The notes beneath the pieces were generated by a model. It searched no databases, was not told the DNA's origin, and worked only from the letters and a program-made list of their open reading frames with translations. Below are positions 11,548-23,150 of a stretch of 28,383 nt of DNA, in pieces. Source of the DNA: Hyphochytrium catenoides (lineage: Eukaryota > Sar > Hyphochytriomycetes > Hyphochytriales > Hyphochytriaceae). The translations under genes were made by a program, and so were the position numbers. Positions within the stretch are counted from its first letter, which is position 1, and the number at the start of each line of letters is the position of its first letter. Location of the stretch: contig FLMG01003716.1 in the NCBI GenBank assembly GCA_900088475.1, forward strand, positions 1 through 28,383, written 5' to 3'.

Positions 11548-14492
11548 ATGGCCTCAGGCAATGCAGAGTATAAGCTTCCAGCAGACTGGTCCTATTCCGC
11601 AACCGAAGGAGTGCCGGAGGGTCTCAACCTCGTTGAGCCTTTTCTTGTTAAGCCCAGTAAGCTTATGGATATCGTCTGTCTAACCTTGTGCCGCACCTCC
11701 CTTTCCTTTCTGTTCCATATCTCTCGGCTGCTCTTGCTAGCCAGTCTGTTTTGTCTCTCTGCTATGTCCCCGATGTCCGCCTGGAAGCTCGCCATTTGCA
11801 GCCAATAATCATTTGCTCTTGTTGCATTGGGCTCACGGTCCCCAGTATGACACAGTGTCAATTTTTCTGTTCTCTACTATTGATACTGTTGACACTTTCC
11901 CCTCGCACAACCCCTTCTCATCCTTGTCTTGAGGTTATTCTGACTGATATGGCTGTCTATCCAGTCCCAAAGGGCGCCGGAGTCGTCCGATGTTGCATGG
12001 TAGTGAAGAAGAGTCCGACGATGTTCACATACTCTCTTTATCTCGATGACGGGAGGACAGATGGTTTGTGCACGTTCCCAAAGGCCTCTCTTTTCTTTGT
12101 GCGCTTTTTCGATGCTTATGCTTCTTCCTGTCTTAGCTTCCTGGCTATGAACTTCTTGTGCCTATCAGTTTGTGAACTTAGAGTCTCATCCCTCAGCTTC
12201 AGCTAGTGTGCCCGGCAACTTAAGCCTGCTTCTCCATTTTCTCTAGCGCTAGATATGGAGCAGCTTTTTCAAGATCGAAGAGATTATTCCTCAAGAAGTC
12301 GCTATCCTTTCAGCGTCGCCACAGACACTGAAGTTGGAGCATCACACCCTTCAGGTCAGCTAAAAAGTTAGAGATACGTCCACAAGCGCCTTCCCTTCTG
12401 TCCTGTCGCACGCACTCATGTATGGGCTCGTTGTCTCCTCACGCTTGTGGAAGAGATGCCCTTTCGTCTATCACTTAACATTACATGTCACTGTCTCTCA
12501 CTGCCGGCATTGTTGCTCGCTTTACACAGGGATGGTGGGCCTCAACATCCTGATGTACCGACAGCGGATGATACAGAATGAGGACTTGGGACGGATGGTG
12601 GTTGCGATGGCTGCTGCTAAGCGACTTGATCTTCCTTCCCTTCCAGCAGCAGTATGGCAGGTAAGACGCGATGTAACCCTTTCCCCTGTTCGTCTTTGTT
12701 TAGCAACTCTGTCTCTTTCACGCCTTCTGGCATGCTGTAAGTGCTTCTCACCTTTTCGCGATTGCGAGTTTCGTCGTTAGGGTTCTCCCTAGTCAGAATG
12801 AGCTCTGAGAAATGAAGTATCTTCTCTAAGGCTCTTCCGGACGGACCGCCTTTTGCCTTGTTTTGCATCTAAAAACACCGCTTCCTCGCTGCTCTTCTTT
12901 CTCTTAGTATATTTATCAGATGGCCCAAGGTGTTCCTCGGCCGTCTACTCGCCTTCTATGGGCTCGTGAGTCGTTGAAGACTGTTAATATTTATGGCAGG
13001 GGTAACATTCTTACTAGAAGAATGAACGGTAAGTCAATCATGATGTATATAGGGCGCATCAGCAATGACAGCGCGCCAAGCATAATCCAGAGTGAAATGG
13101 GAGATCTCTCCCCTAGAGAGAGACTAGAGCGAAAAAGAGGCCAAAGGAGGAAGAAGGGAAAGAGCAATGCACTAGAAACAGCGATGGGGCCCTTATGATG
13201 TTGAGAGGTCACTTAGGAGGAGGTCGAAGTTCATCATTAGCGGTGATAGCTCGAAGCTGTGTCCAGCAAAGACTGAATCCCGGTTGATCTTGATAACTGC
13301 AGGAGGCCGTGGACAGCATGTCGGAACCGTCCGCTATCATCACACCTTGGGACAGGGCAAGCCTAATCTCGCCAATGGTCATCTAAGGAGCATCCTCTAT
13401 GCCGTTGGACATCCTGCCTCTCTCCGTTCAAGACAACGTCAGGGCTCAGGCTCTTCTGACTCCACATCAGGCTCCTCTATGAACGCTAAAGAAGACGGTA
13501 AGGGTAGTCTTCGTGATCGTCTCGCCAAACGCAGCCCAGACGGCATACAGCTTTATTTGCCCTCCATGTCTCTCGTACCTATCCTCAGCTTGTAACATTC
13601 CTCTTACAATTTCCTTCAGGTTCAACACTTGCCTGCCGCTTCAAGGCAATCGGCTCTATCCGCTGGAAGTTTAGTCGTCTGGGACTTTGGCCTAACAGCG
13701 GAGAGGTTCACATCCCGCGATTGAACGATTTGCCAGCGAGAGATCCTCTGCAAATTGGCTCCGAAGGTAGACTAAAGGGCAAGCGTTGCAGGCCCTTCCT
13801 CTCTTCTCCCCGCTCAGCGCTCGTTGATAGACTTCATCTTGTTTTTGAGGATGTAAAAAAGTTGGTCCTCTCGGTCTCTTTCCTACTCTCAATGCATGTG
13901 GCTCGCCTTAGTGCGGTTGTGTGCAATTATTTTAGTCCGTGACCTTGTCTCGTTGTTGGTCTTCCACGTTTGCCTACCGTTGGTCTCCTATCTCTTGCCG
14001 GTTCTTCCGTTTAGCTTCATCTTCTCTTCCGCTCACCTTCACTTACGGGCCCATTTTTGGCCCCTCACTCTTGCATGCTGACGGCTGGTCCTTTCTGTCC
14101 TGGCAGTTCCACGTAAGATTCATCACTTCTCGACGGAGACAGCGCCCGTTCTGGACGACACGATATTAGAACAAACGCTGCAGGAGCAGAGGGGTATCCG
14201 CCTCATTTCACGTCCTCCTCTGTGGAGAGACGACCTTCAGGCCTATACTATTTCTTTCCATCCCAACGGCAGAGTGACGAAGGCCTCAGAAGGGAACTTT
14301 CAGATCATCTCCCCTTGCGAGCTGCAGGAGCCAGAGGTGGAGAACTCTCGAATTGAGCACGAGCAAGTGCTGCTGCAGTGCGGACGCTATGGAGAGATAA
14401 AGGACCGGTGGCACGTAGATGTGCGCTATCCTCTTTCTATCCTCCAGGCCTTCGCGATCTGTATCACTAACCATGGCATCGTTGACACGTGA
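11548..14492 (+). CDS. Tubby C-terminal domain protein (own gene, or 3' part of an E2-Tubby fusion)
   Basis: Exons: 11548 or 11558-11656, 11965-12063, 12247-12354, 12530-12660, 12908-13028, 13303-13497, 13620-13766, 14107-14492 (TGA). The Tubby start is clear across a splice: EPFLVKPIPKGAGVVRC, then FTYSLYLDDG. The Tubby end is clear: VPRKI, PPLWRDDLQAYTISFHPNGR, VTKASEGNFQII, CGRYGEI, DVRYPLSILQAFAIC. The middle (exons 3-7, about 200 residues) diverges from the family and is longer than usual, so its exon borders are the least certain. Tubby domains bind phosphoinositides at membranes and assist membrane traffic or signalling. As a separate gene it would start at ATG 11548 (MASGNAEYK), which has C at -3, a weak context. 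As a fusion, exon 11558 is joined in phase to 11430, giving about 1033 residues. The protein ends NHGIVDT rather than the common ACE end. Confidence 0.82.
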
Positions 14493-14832
14493 GAGGTAAG
14501 GCTTTGAAAGACTCAAGCCAAAGGAGATGAGAGAAGCATGTGTAAGATAGAAGGAAAAATCTACCTTTTTTATTTATAGTGTACATAGTTAACGGCATAG
14601 CTGCCGTCCGATAAGTGGCAAATAATGGAAGTGTGGCAATGATCACACGGAATGTTGAGAGATAGGGGCAGAAGGCTCATCAAGGGCCTGACAGCCTAGA
14701 GAGGAAAAGAGAAGATGGAGTAAATACATAGGAAGAGCTTTCTGTACAGTCTGTAGGACGGCGGAACAGTCAATATGAGGTCTAGCAGTAACTAAGAAAG
14801 GCTCAAGCAGCAGCAAAGACAATGCTGACCCT
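14493..14832. other. Convergent 3' flanks, no gene seen
   Basis: 340 nt between the Tubby stop and the MLH1 stop, which face each other. The only content expected is 3' UTR and polyadenylation signals; a T/A-rich patch near 14565-14580 may serve as one. Confidence 0.5.
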
Positions 14833-17800
14833 TTAGCACCGCTCGAACACTCGATAGAGCTTCTGCAAGCAGGCCACCTCGGTGACCGCAGTCGCAGAAG
14901 AGAGAGTAACACTTGGACAAAGCTCTGTGCGAAAGGCTGGATAGAGGCAATGCTCTACCGTCTTAGCAGCAGGATGATCTTTAGTGAGGTGACTCGACAG
15001 CGGAGCGTCAGCGGAGGGAAGGACAGAGAATAGCATCCCGAGCTCCTTGGCGATGCCATCCAAACAGGCCTGCTCCTCATCCCAGTCCACCTATAGACCC
15101 ACAAGTTAGCACACACATGCTGTCTTGTTGACTTTGATCGCGTCAGAGCAAGACGAGTCAAATCTGAATGAGAAGAGGTGACAAGGTCCTGTCATATGCG
15201 AAGACTTTGTCTCACCTCCGTTGCTAGCCTCAGAACAAATGAGGGAAGAGCAAAGGTAGAAGGCTTATAGTCATCCAACAAGTCAGGCAAGCTGTGCAGG
15301 TATCCCTCTGGATCTATATCGATTCGATAGTACTCGCCCAACAACTCTCGCTGACTGACGAGCAGCTCTGCTACTTCCTGCAACACGTAAAGCTTCAGTG
15401 ACAGCCAAAGCAAAGATATGGGAAAGATTCGTCTAACTAAAAGTTGCCTTAGCTGACGAGTAAAACAAAGAGCTAAAGCCGTGTCAGAAGGGATGGAGGA
15501 CATACTGACCTTCGCCAGATCCTTTGGGTCTCCATCCTCTTCCGTCCACCCCGAGGACGGATCCAAAATGGCAGCCTCTGCCATCTCGACGACGGGAAGC
15601 CCTTCCGAAAAGCTGACAACAAAAAGATATTAGACCAAGTAGGTAGGGCTAAGACTACCAGCTCCTGAAGAATGAACAAGGCTTGACGGGCTCGCAAGCA
15701 CACAAAGAGGGACAACGGGTACCTCCTACACGCCGAGAGGCTGAGGTTGACTAACAGAAGGTCAGGCAGAGACAACGCTTGGAGGACGATATTGCAAAGG
15801 CAGTTGCTGTAACCAAAGACAAGCTGTGCACCTTATCATCGGCATTCTGCTGAAGCTCCTCAACGTCAGCTGATAGAAGAGCTCGGAAGCCAGAAGTCTA
15901 TGGTTCACAAGCAGAAGCTTCGTCCCGTTTTGCACCAAGGAATATTCAGAGTCCACGAGCCCCACGTAAGTGTGCTTCTGCAAGATCTGATGAACAAGGC
16001 AACACCCTTAGCTTTAAAGATGAAAATATCTTTATCTTTACGCACGGATGACCAAATGTCCAAGACGCAGTAAGGGAAGATGAGTTAACATAAGATATCA
16101 GCTCTTAGCGGTCAGACATAAAGTTAACCGGGGGGCACTTTTATAGTCAAATCAAGGTTCCTTACCTCCCTGAGCCCCTTGTCCGCCTTCTGCTCCACCC
16201 CTTTCAAAAGGTTCTGCAAGCTCGTCAGCTGAGGAACCTCTGCTTCCCGTGCCTTCCGTAGACTTCTAAGTTCAGACTGGGTTAACTCCTGTCCACCTTC
16301 TTCTGCGGCAAGTAAGTTAGTTTCTTGCTTCGTAGTATATAGGTGTCCTCTCCAACGTACGTGGAGCAAGGGTGATACATTGATGATACATTTGAAGCAA
16401 GCGCGGGGGTGTTTCTTCAAAGAAAGTCTAAACAGTTACACCGAGAGTCACCGTGCGAAGGAACACTACCATAGATACAGATCGTGAAAAGTACCTGCTT
16501 TGCTCTGGCTAGAACCACCGTTTTCCTCCGATACATGTGGTGAAGACCGAAGGAGGAAGCTGTCAATTCGCGAGGTGCGATGGTCTGTCCGGACGAGCTT
16601 CTGTGGTGCCTTCACAGCCCGGTGGCGACAAGATATATAAAAAATAGGTGCAGATGAGCAGCATGAAAGGAAGAGAGATAAATGTGACGTCCGAGTGAGA
16701 TCAATTCTGCGACTGACTCGAGGCAACCATAAGTTCCCGTCAGACAACCCAGGTTAATAGCTCAAGCACATAAAGGGTTAGTGCCACCCCATAATCTCAA
16801 GGGACCACAAATGGGAGCCTTACAGCAGCCTCGGAAGGCGAGCACGCAATGCAGGAAGAGCAGTAGAATCCACGATGGACGATCACAACACAATAATACC
16901 TTGCTTGGCTCATACTTTGACTTCTTCTTCGCTGTAAGCTCGACCTGCACCAGTCTCTGCTGCGGTTCCCCCTGTGCGGTAGATACGCTCAGAGGAGCAG
17001 CTTTCAGCTTCCAGCAAAGGGCAATTGGCACGTATATACCTTCCTCTTCTTGCGGGAGTCATCCCCCTCACTTGGTCTGTCACTTTCGTCTTCTGAACCA
17101 CTTCTTCCGTCAATTTCTTCTATATCACCTTTGTTCCTCTCCTTCTGGGAAAACGGAGAAGAAGTTTGGAAAAGAGCTTGGGTCTGAAAAGTTCGGGAGG
17201 AGTTTGCTCCTTGTAAAAGCTCCGCAATTTTCAGCTGCAACTTATCTGTCACATCCTGCTCAAAGAGGAAGTGTACCTAAATGGAGACCATGCCCTGTTA
17301 GTATATGCAACAACTTTTCCTCCTTTCCTCCGCAGTCTACGTGAACCCTTGCCCGACCGCTATCAAGTCAATTAAATAAGCCTTTCCGCGGCAATGTCTG
17401 CTTTGCCAGGCCCTTCACTTTAACCGGATATGCCGCCACCCTACCATTCCGTGAACATCAGCAAATTTCTTTTCCTTCTTATTATTGTCACCTTGCTGTC
17501 CTACCTCTCTCTTGGTGGGGTGTACGTTGACGTCGACATTACCCGACGGCAAATCCAATGCCAGGTAGATGAAGGGAGAAGAATTCTTCGGCAAGTACTC
17601 AGCATACACGCTCTCTAGGGTCCTCTTTAGGCCTGGATTCTCGACTAACCGCCCATTGATGAACATGATAAACACCCCTCTTTTCAGGCTGCGGGCGGGA
17701 AGGGCAAAGTTAGTCGGAGAGAGAGTTCCAAGTAATGAAAGTAAAATCAGACCGTCCCCCTAGCTCTAACGCTGAGTTGAAGTCGAGGCAATGTTGAGGG

Positions 17801-19544
17801 AAGCGAGCTGAGTCAGGCGGATGGGGGTGCTTGGGCAAGGAACAATGTTATTAGAACTAAAAGCCGATAGCAGGAGACAGCTGTAAAAAGAAGAAGTCGG
17901 GCCAGGAGAAGTATGGCAGATGGGCGGGGAATCTACCTATAGTTAGCGTTAGAGATGTATCCCTTGGCGCGGAAGGAGAGTCTATCCATGGTCTGGGAGC
18001 TCTTTAGTTCTGCCTCGGAATGATTTGAACAATACGGGGACAGGAGTGGATTTTAGGGTAGCAGGACTGGTAAGAAGTATGGAGCAGGGAAGAGAGCGAA
18101 GATAACGGCAGACGGGTGCAGAGTGCCAGTCATAGTCCGTGACGAAAAGAACTACCTTCAGACCATCCTTCTTGGCATTCCAAGGCTATCAGTTCCCTAG
18201 CAACAGCTTGACCATAGACTGCTCTAATGTTGTCCACCGTGGTACATTTCATTGGCGTCTTCAGGTCAGCGTTGGCATCTCCGATCTACGTAGATGTTTA
18301 CGCCCAAGGTGTATTATCAGCACCCAAGCGGAGGCAAGGGAAGAATGCAAAGACAGTAGCATAGACGAACTCATAATTAGGCCTGGGCGAAGCCGCAGGA
18401 GTGAACTGAGAGATACGGACCCAAGCTAGATAACAATGGGCTTTGCTTTAGTGCAAACACCTTTTTGCAGGTAAACGAGACTCCTGTAGCACCATAATGT
18501 ATGGCATAGCGCTGCACAACTTCCAATATGCGGTGGTACTCCTCATTTGGGTTCTTGAAGGCGCGCTTGCGAGTAGGGACGTTGTAAAACATGTCCTCGA
18601 CCTAGAGCGTCAAGTGCAAAGGTCAGTTGTGCTGAGAATGGGAAGAGGAGAAGCAAAGCAAAGCGCAAGAAGTTGAAGAGAGAGTGATATACTCACCAAA
18701 ATTTGAGTGCCAACGACGCCTGCGCAAGGTTTGGGTTTGGCTTGTTCTCGAGGAGCCCAGGGGAGCAAGGTTCCGTCCGAGTACCTAGCCCTAGGATGAT
18801 AGGCCGATGAGGCAGGTTGAGGGTCAGGTGGTTAGCTCTTTCATTGGACCGGGACCTGTCTGACGGCCAGGGGCCACTAGCTGCTGGTTGATAACTCACG
18901 GACAAGGAGATCAGAAAAACTTATACCAGAGGAAAAGGCGAGGAGACTCCAAACAGCTAGGATAAAGAGAAGGGGATCTAGGAGCAAGGTCACCTGTATG
19001 CACAAGGCTGATCTTTGGTTTTGGAGGTGATGGTGACGTGAGCAACATGGGAAATACTTGCCAACGCCTCTCCTCTGAAGCCAAAAGTGACAATCTGCTT
19101 CAGATCTTCAAACTTCTTCAGTTTGCTAGTTGTGAAGCGCTCGCAGACTATGGGCATATCGGCGACCTTTCGATGAAACGTATCAGTGGTAACCAAGAAG
19201 CAGTACGATAGAAGGCAAAAGCGGCTAACAGGAGTCCTCACATTGATCCCATGTCCATTATCCTGAATCTGCAAGACCTTGAGGCCGCCAGCTTTGGCTG
19301 AGACGGTGATAGACGTGGAGCCGGCATCCAGGCTGTTCTCAAGCAGCTCCTTTAATGCATTCGCGGGGCGATGGACAACCTCTCCTAAGGGGATATAGGA
19401 AGCGTCAGCAATATGGGCAAAGGGTTTTCCAGCACATGGCGTAGTACCGGCTGCAATCTTGTTGACAACGGTTTCATCAAGACGGCGTATTTTGCCTCCG
19501 CCCTGAGCTTCGGTCTTTCCTGCTACGCAGCCCACAGCAGTCAT
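14833..19544 (-). CDS. MLH1: DNA mismatch repair protein MLH1
   Basis: Sixteen exons: 19544-19448, 19384-19242, 19166-18994, 18784-18697, 18601-18461, 18285-18156, 18009-17937, 17688-17505, 17276-17040, 17007-16900, 16609-16495, 16302-16166, 15977-15832, 15612-15510, 15377-15216, 15090-14833. They give 2295 nt, 764 aa (human MLH1 is 756). The GHKL ATPase is intact: [18 protein letters not shown], motif I with Glu45/Asn49, motif II DNGHG (74-78), TTSKL (92-96) and GFRGEAL (109-115). [28 protein letters not shown] and [10 protein letters not shown] follow in order. A charged linker ([13 protein letters not shown], then RKKRK, a candidate nuclear localisation signal) leads to KLVRTD and the C-terminal dimerisation domain: [28 protein letters not shown]. 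The protein ends YRVFERC; the final FERC is the MLH1 signature that contributes to the MutL-alpha endonuclease site. It acts in the nucleus with PMS-type partners. The start ATG (A at -3) is the first in its frame. Confidence 0.97.
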
Positions 19545-19697
19545 GTTCAGCTCTAAGAACTGTCCAAGGTAAACAAGGCTCTCTGCAAGCAATGGATAAG
19601 CCACCCAGTGCTACCTTCCGGCGTATCAAAGACCTATAACATAACACCGTTGCCTCAAGGACTTCTTTTCCTCCTATAATAGCCCATATGATGGACC

Positions 19698-20223
19698 CTA
19701 GCCGTGGCCAAGAGAGGAAAGGCGATGGAAGCACAAGCTGCTGCAAAGCTTCATCATCAAATCAGCCATCGAGAATCGCAGTTGCCGTATGAAAGCTCCA
19801 AAAATCTCCAGATTTCGCGCGAACAAGTTTGGCGCAAATAAACGTGCACTATCCATAATAGCTGCCACTACAGTTACCCTCATCGAGGATAGGACAATTT
19901 ATATACCGAATACCTTGCAATAAGAATCTGAAGCTTTTCTTCTGTGCAGCGTAGGCGGTAAAAGAAGCCAGCGCAGTTTCTGGGCTGATCATCAAGGCGG
20001 TTGACGCTTGGCGATTGGCGATGAAGTGGTTCGCTACTAAGTGAGTCCTCCGTCTGAGGATAGTGCCAATGCCATTTCTAGAGAGCGAAGTGATCTTACT
20101 CTGACATAGCTACTCTAGGGAGTGAAGATAGGAAGCAAGAAGCGGACACATGCCAGCGTTTAGAGCAAGAGCGGGATGCTCTGGAAGACGTGTCTTGAGA
20201 TCCCTATAGTTTGAGAGGCGCAT
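19698..20223 (-). CDS. Small unknown protein, 135 aa
   Basis: Three exons (20223-20150, 20077-19914, 19867-19698) join with phases 2 and 1 into a 408-nt frame ending TAG. It starts MRLSNYRDLKTRLPEHPALA with a G at -3. The middle exon (Ile/Arg/Ala-rich, with RRRTHLVANHFIANRQ) is open and protein-like, and the last exon contains SARLFAPNLFARNLEIFGAF. The mix of Arg and hydrophobic residues would suit an organellar or membrane-associated protein, but no family is recognised. The open frame extends a little upstream of the chosen ATG, so an earlier exon is possible. It lies between MLH1 and the coiled-coil gene, all on the minus strand. Moderate to low confidence: the exons are supported by frame and phase only. 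Confidence 0.42.
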
Positions 20224-20422
20224 TCCCTGATAGTGCCAGGTACGGGCCTTGAGACAGGCTTCGGACAGGGTTCGTCAACACTATTGCAAGTCTGACGAAG
20301 GCAAGTAAGACCATGACAAAGCAGGTGCAGACCAAAGGACCCGAGAAAGCAATCACGATCTCTCGATTCTTACTTAGTAAAGGGTTCAGTACACATGTGG
20401 GCCTACGGCCAGCTATATGTTT

Positions 20423-21022
20423 CTAGGACTGATTCTCAACGTTCTCTGCCTTTGCGGTGGGCATTTCAACCTTCACCAGATCTCTGTCCTCCTCCAGAGT
20501 AGCGACCACCGCTGTTTGAGGGTGCTTGAGGAGGTCATGGTCTATGGCCTCCTCTTCACGGTGAGGGATGTCTTGGGCGGCGCTTCTCTTGGCGGCTGCC
20601 TCTAACTCCAGCACCTTGATCTTTAGCTCCATCAGCTCCTTTTTCAGTTGAGTCTTCTTCAGCTTTAGCTTCTTCTTCTTGGCCTTGTGCTTCTTTTCCA
20701 TAGCCTTCAGCTGCGCTTGCGTCTTCTTTTTCTTCAGCTTCAGTTTCTGCTCGTTCTTATGGATCTTGGCTCTAAGCTTCTTCATCTTGATATGGACAGC
20801 CAGTAGAAGCGTAACCACCGTCGCAATGAGCAGAATCCCAATAGCGATACCGGCAAAGATCGCCATGCCACGACCAAACTTGAAGTCATGATGAAATCCA
20901 TGGAAGGGATGGAAGCCAAACGAGCCTGTCGGCTCGCTGGATCCTGAAGTGCAGAACTTGCTTCCATCTTGAGAAGAGCTGCAGAAAGCTTGCTCCATTC
21001 TGTCCTTATAAAACTTCTTCAT
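20423..21022 (-). CDS. Single-span membrane protein with Lys-rich coiled coil, 199 aa
   Basis: An uninterrupted 200-codon frame from ATG (A at -3) to TAG, the only intronless gene in the window. Residues 1-52 are polar, with a Phe/His/Gly stretch (GSFGFHPFHGFHHDFKFGRG) just before the membrane. Residues 53-78 are one hydrophobic span (IFAGIAIGILLIATVVTLLL). Residues 79-143 are an extremely Lys-rich heptad-like helix (KLKLKKKK, KKHKAKKKKLKLKK) that should form a coiled coil. The tail (144-199) is acidic and polar. By the positive-inside rule the coiled coil is cytosolic and the His-rich segment is luminal or outside. No family is recognised. It could tether membranes or bind acidic partners, but this is inference. 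The promoter contains long CT tracts. Confidence 0.75.
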   Translation of the reverse strand: MKKFYKDRMEQAFCSSSQDGSKFCTSGSSEPTGSFGFHPFHGFHHDFKFGRGMAIFAGIAIGILLIATVVTLLLAVHIKMKKLRAKIHKNEQKLKLKKKKTQAQLKAMEKKHKAKKKKLKLKKTQLKKELMELKIKVLELEAAAKRSAAQDIPHREEEAIDHDLLKHPQTAVVATLEEDRDLVKVEMPTAKAENVENQS

Positions 21023-21385
21023 AGTGCGAAACAGCGGGATACTGATAAAGAGAGGAATGGCTGCCTCTCCCGATGCGAAAGTCCTAGGGTCGTGGAGCTC
21101 GTCTTTGGACTGTGTTGCAGGCTCTTGGGAGACTGAGAAGTGGCGCTCTTCGAAGAGGAGAGTGCAATTGGAGAGAAAAGCTCATCACTTCTCTTGTTGG
21201 CCCCCTTCCCCCTACTACTGATATTCCCTTTCACAATCTCTCTCTCTTTCTCTCGTCAACTTCCAAGTTCTACCTTTCCTCTCTCTCCTATCCTCTTTTG
21301 TTGCTTTCTTTCTTCGTCTCTGTCTCTTCCTTCTTTCGCTCGCGCTCGGCCGGACTCTCGTTTTGCCCTCTCTCCTCTCCCTCTT

Positions 21386-21437
<52 letters not shown>

Positions 21438-21996
21438 CTTTTTTCTCTCTCTCTCTCTCTCCCACTCTCTCTCTCTCTCTCACTGTGTGCCTTCCTGATA
21501 CTTGCTACGGTAAACAGTCCTCCTGGCGTAGAGCAAGCCTAGCCGACCCTTAACGGAAGAGCCTGAGAAGCATATTATTTTAAAGCTATTCACATGTCCA
21601 CATTCTGAAACAGCATCGTCCCTAATGGAGAGAGATGGACCAGGAAAAAGCATCTTGCCACCTCGTCCCCATTGTCCGGGATAATCATGACCGAATCTTG
21701 AATAGGTGAACCGTCATCGAGTCCTTTTTCCTTTACTTCCTTGCTTTCCAGGTCATCAGAACCGATAAGAAGAGATGATAGGGGTTCAAGCGAACAGAGA
21801 CGGGAGAGACAGAGACTGAGAAGCGAGAGAGAGAGAGGAAGAGAAAGAAGACAGAGAGAGAGAGAGACAGGGAGAGAAAGAGAGGGCGAGGCTTTGGCTT
21901 ATGAAAAGAAGGGGCACAAGGCCATAAAGGTGGACCGTCATCTCATGCTTCCACGTGGTGGAGCTCTTCTGAGGCCTGAGCTCTAGACGAAGATTG
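21023..21996. promoter_or_regulatory. CT/GA-rich region upstream of the coiled-coil gene
   Basis: There is no supportable gene in these 974 nt. They carry a long CT tract (21391-21481) and, further right, GA-rich sequence (21805-21890) whose translations are only Arg/Glu or Ser/Leu runs. The region should hold the promoter of the minus-strand gene ending at 20423 and the 3' UTR of the one ending at 21997. Confidence 0.45.
21391..21481. repeat. (CT)n microsatellite, interrupted
   Basis: About 90 nt of CT dinucleotides broken by a short TTTTCTTTTTT stretch and CCCA. It lies 370 nt upstream of the coiled-coil gene start, on the opposite strand sense. Confidence 0.9.
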
Positions 21997-23078
21997 TCAA
22001 TGTGGATCGCGTCGGAGTGCCTCTAAAGAAGCTGGCTTGAGGGCTGATAGCCCATATCTTTGTATCAATGCCACCACGTGGGCACTGCTCGCGGCTCGCC
22101 CAGGCATAGCCTTCAATGAAAATCTTATTATAGACTATATCAGATCAGGCTCTCAGCAGAGATTCTGACCCTCGCTCCTTGTGCTTGAGCAGCTCTCGGT
22201 AGTCGCAGAAGAGGATATAAAGAGGGAAAGAGAAAGCTTTTAATGACATGCAGAAGATAGGTCTATCGGGGTACTCTCTCTTCTCTTTGATTCATATCTC
22301 TGTAAGCGATTCCCCTTCTATCTTTTCCTCGGCTTGCGAAGTAGAGCCTTATCGCAACTTCCCACCAGTTCTTTAGACGGCTGCGGCCTTTCAAATATTC
22401 TTTGATGCTCCATGCTCTGGAGGGGTGACGTTTTCCAGTTGCTCTCAACTTTGTCTTCCAACAAGAGCAAAGGACTTCTTCCAATACGTCCCCCACACCA
22501 CCACAAAGCTGTTTTTATCTTAAAAGGTGGACGTTCACGCTCTCAGGAAAGATTTGAAACTCTTCAGCTACGCTTGTTAACGTGCTCTAGAAAGCCTAAT
22601 GGCACTCGAAGTTCGACGTTATTGCCTCTCTGGACATGCTTTATAGCATCTACAGGGAGGAATGTGCCTGGCAGGCTAGTACGTCAGCGCCTCGTTAAAA
22701 GCGTCTCATTATACTTTCAATGGCGTCTACTTTGCCTTCTCGTTGACGTTCGTCTAAGCTGCAACCAAGATGAAGAGATGACTGCCAAGGAGATATTGAG
22801 TGATGTAAAGCTGGTACACGGACGGAGTTCAGTGATACACTCTAGCTTATTTCTGTCATGCTTCTGCCCGGAATGTGGGGTTGATGTCACAGAACTCATA
22901 ACCTCAGTATGTCACGTCAATGGTCTTCGTCTCAAAATCTCTTTTTGGGGCATCGCTAGCTGAAGGCAGGCTACTTAGTGGGATAGGGTAGGAGAAGCAC
23001 CCTCTTCGCGTCAATAGACAGATAGGCTTGCTCTCTGACCTACAAGGACCTGGCAGTGACCTGTGCAGACATAGACAT
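21997..23078 (-). CDS. Unknown protein, 197 aa, nine exons
   Basis: Exons 23078-23050, 22955-22916, 22863-22820, 22758-22715, 22649-22572, 22518-22450, 22414-22275, 22192-22170 and 22123-21997 join in phase to 594 nt ending TGA. The protein starts MSMSAQVTASDAPKRDFETK (G at -3). A charged helical part contains LDERQREGKVDAIENAIKHV, followed by ELRVPLGFLEHVNKHKNSF, a Trp-rich segment (VVVWGTYWKKSFALVG, then LKNWWEVAIRLYF), and a C-terminus with SSAHVVALIQRYGLSALKPA. No domain is recognised. The acceptors for exons 8 and 9 are the least certain because two frames are open there. One intron uses a GTTGAG donor (22449). The gene begins only 73 nt after the stop of the upstream membrane-protein gene. 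A 183-codon frame on the opposite strand (22412-22963) is judged an antisense shadow. Confidence 0.5.
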
Positions 23079-23150
23079 CTCTACCCCTCAAGTAAGCAGC
23101 CAGACTGGACTCGACTTTTCCCCTTGTTCAAATGCTTCCGTGTAAGGTGA

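Noticed and set aside
21951-22081. Inverted 11-bp repeat CCACGTGGTGG / CCACCACGTGG, 110 nt apart, each with a CACGTG core
   Set aside because: One arm lies inside a coding exon and the other just past the stop; too little to claim a regulatory pair.
22412-22963. 183-codon + strand open frame
   Set aside because: It lies antisense to seven exons of a minus-strand gene whose phases all agree; the + frame has no recognisable domain and a frame of this length can occur by chance.
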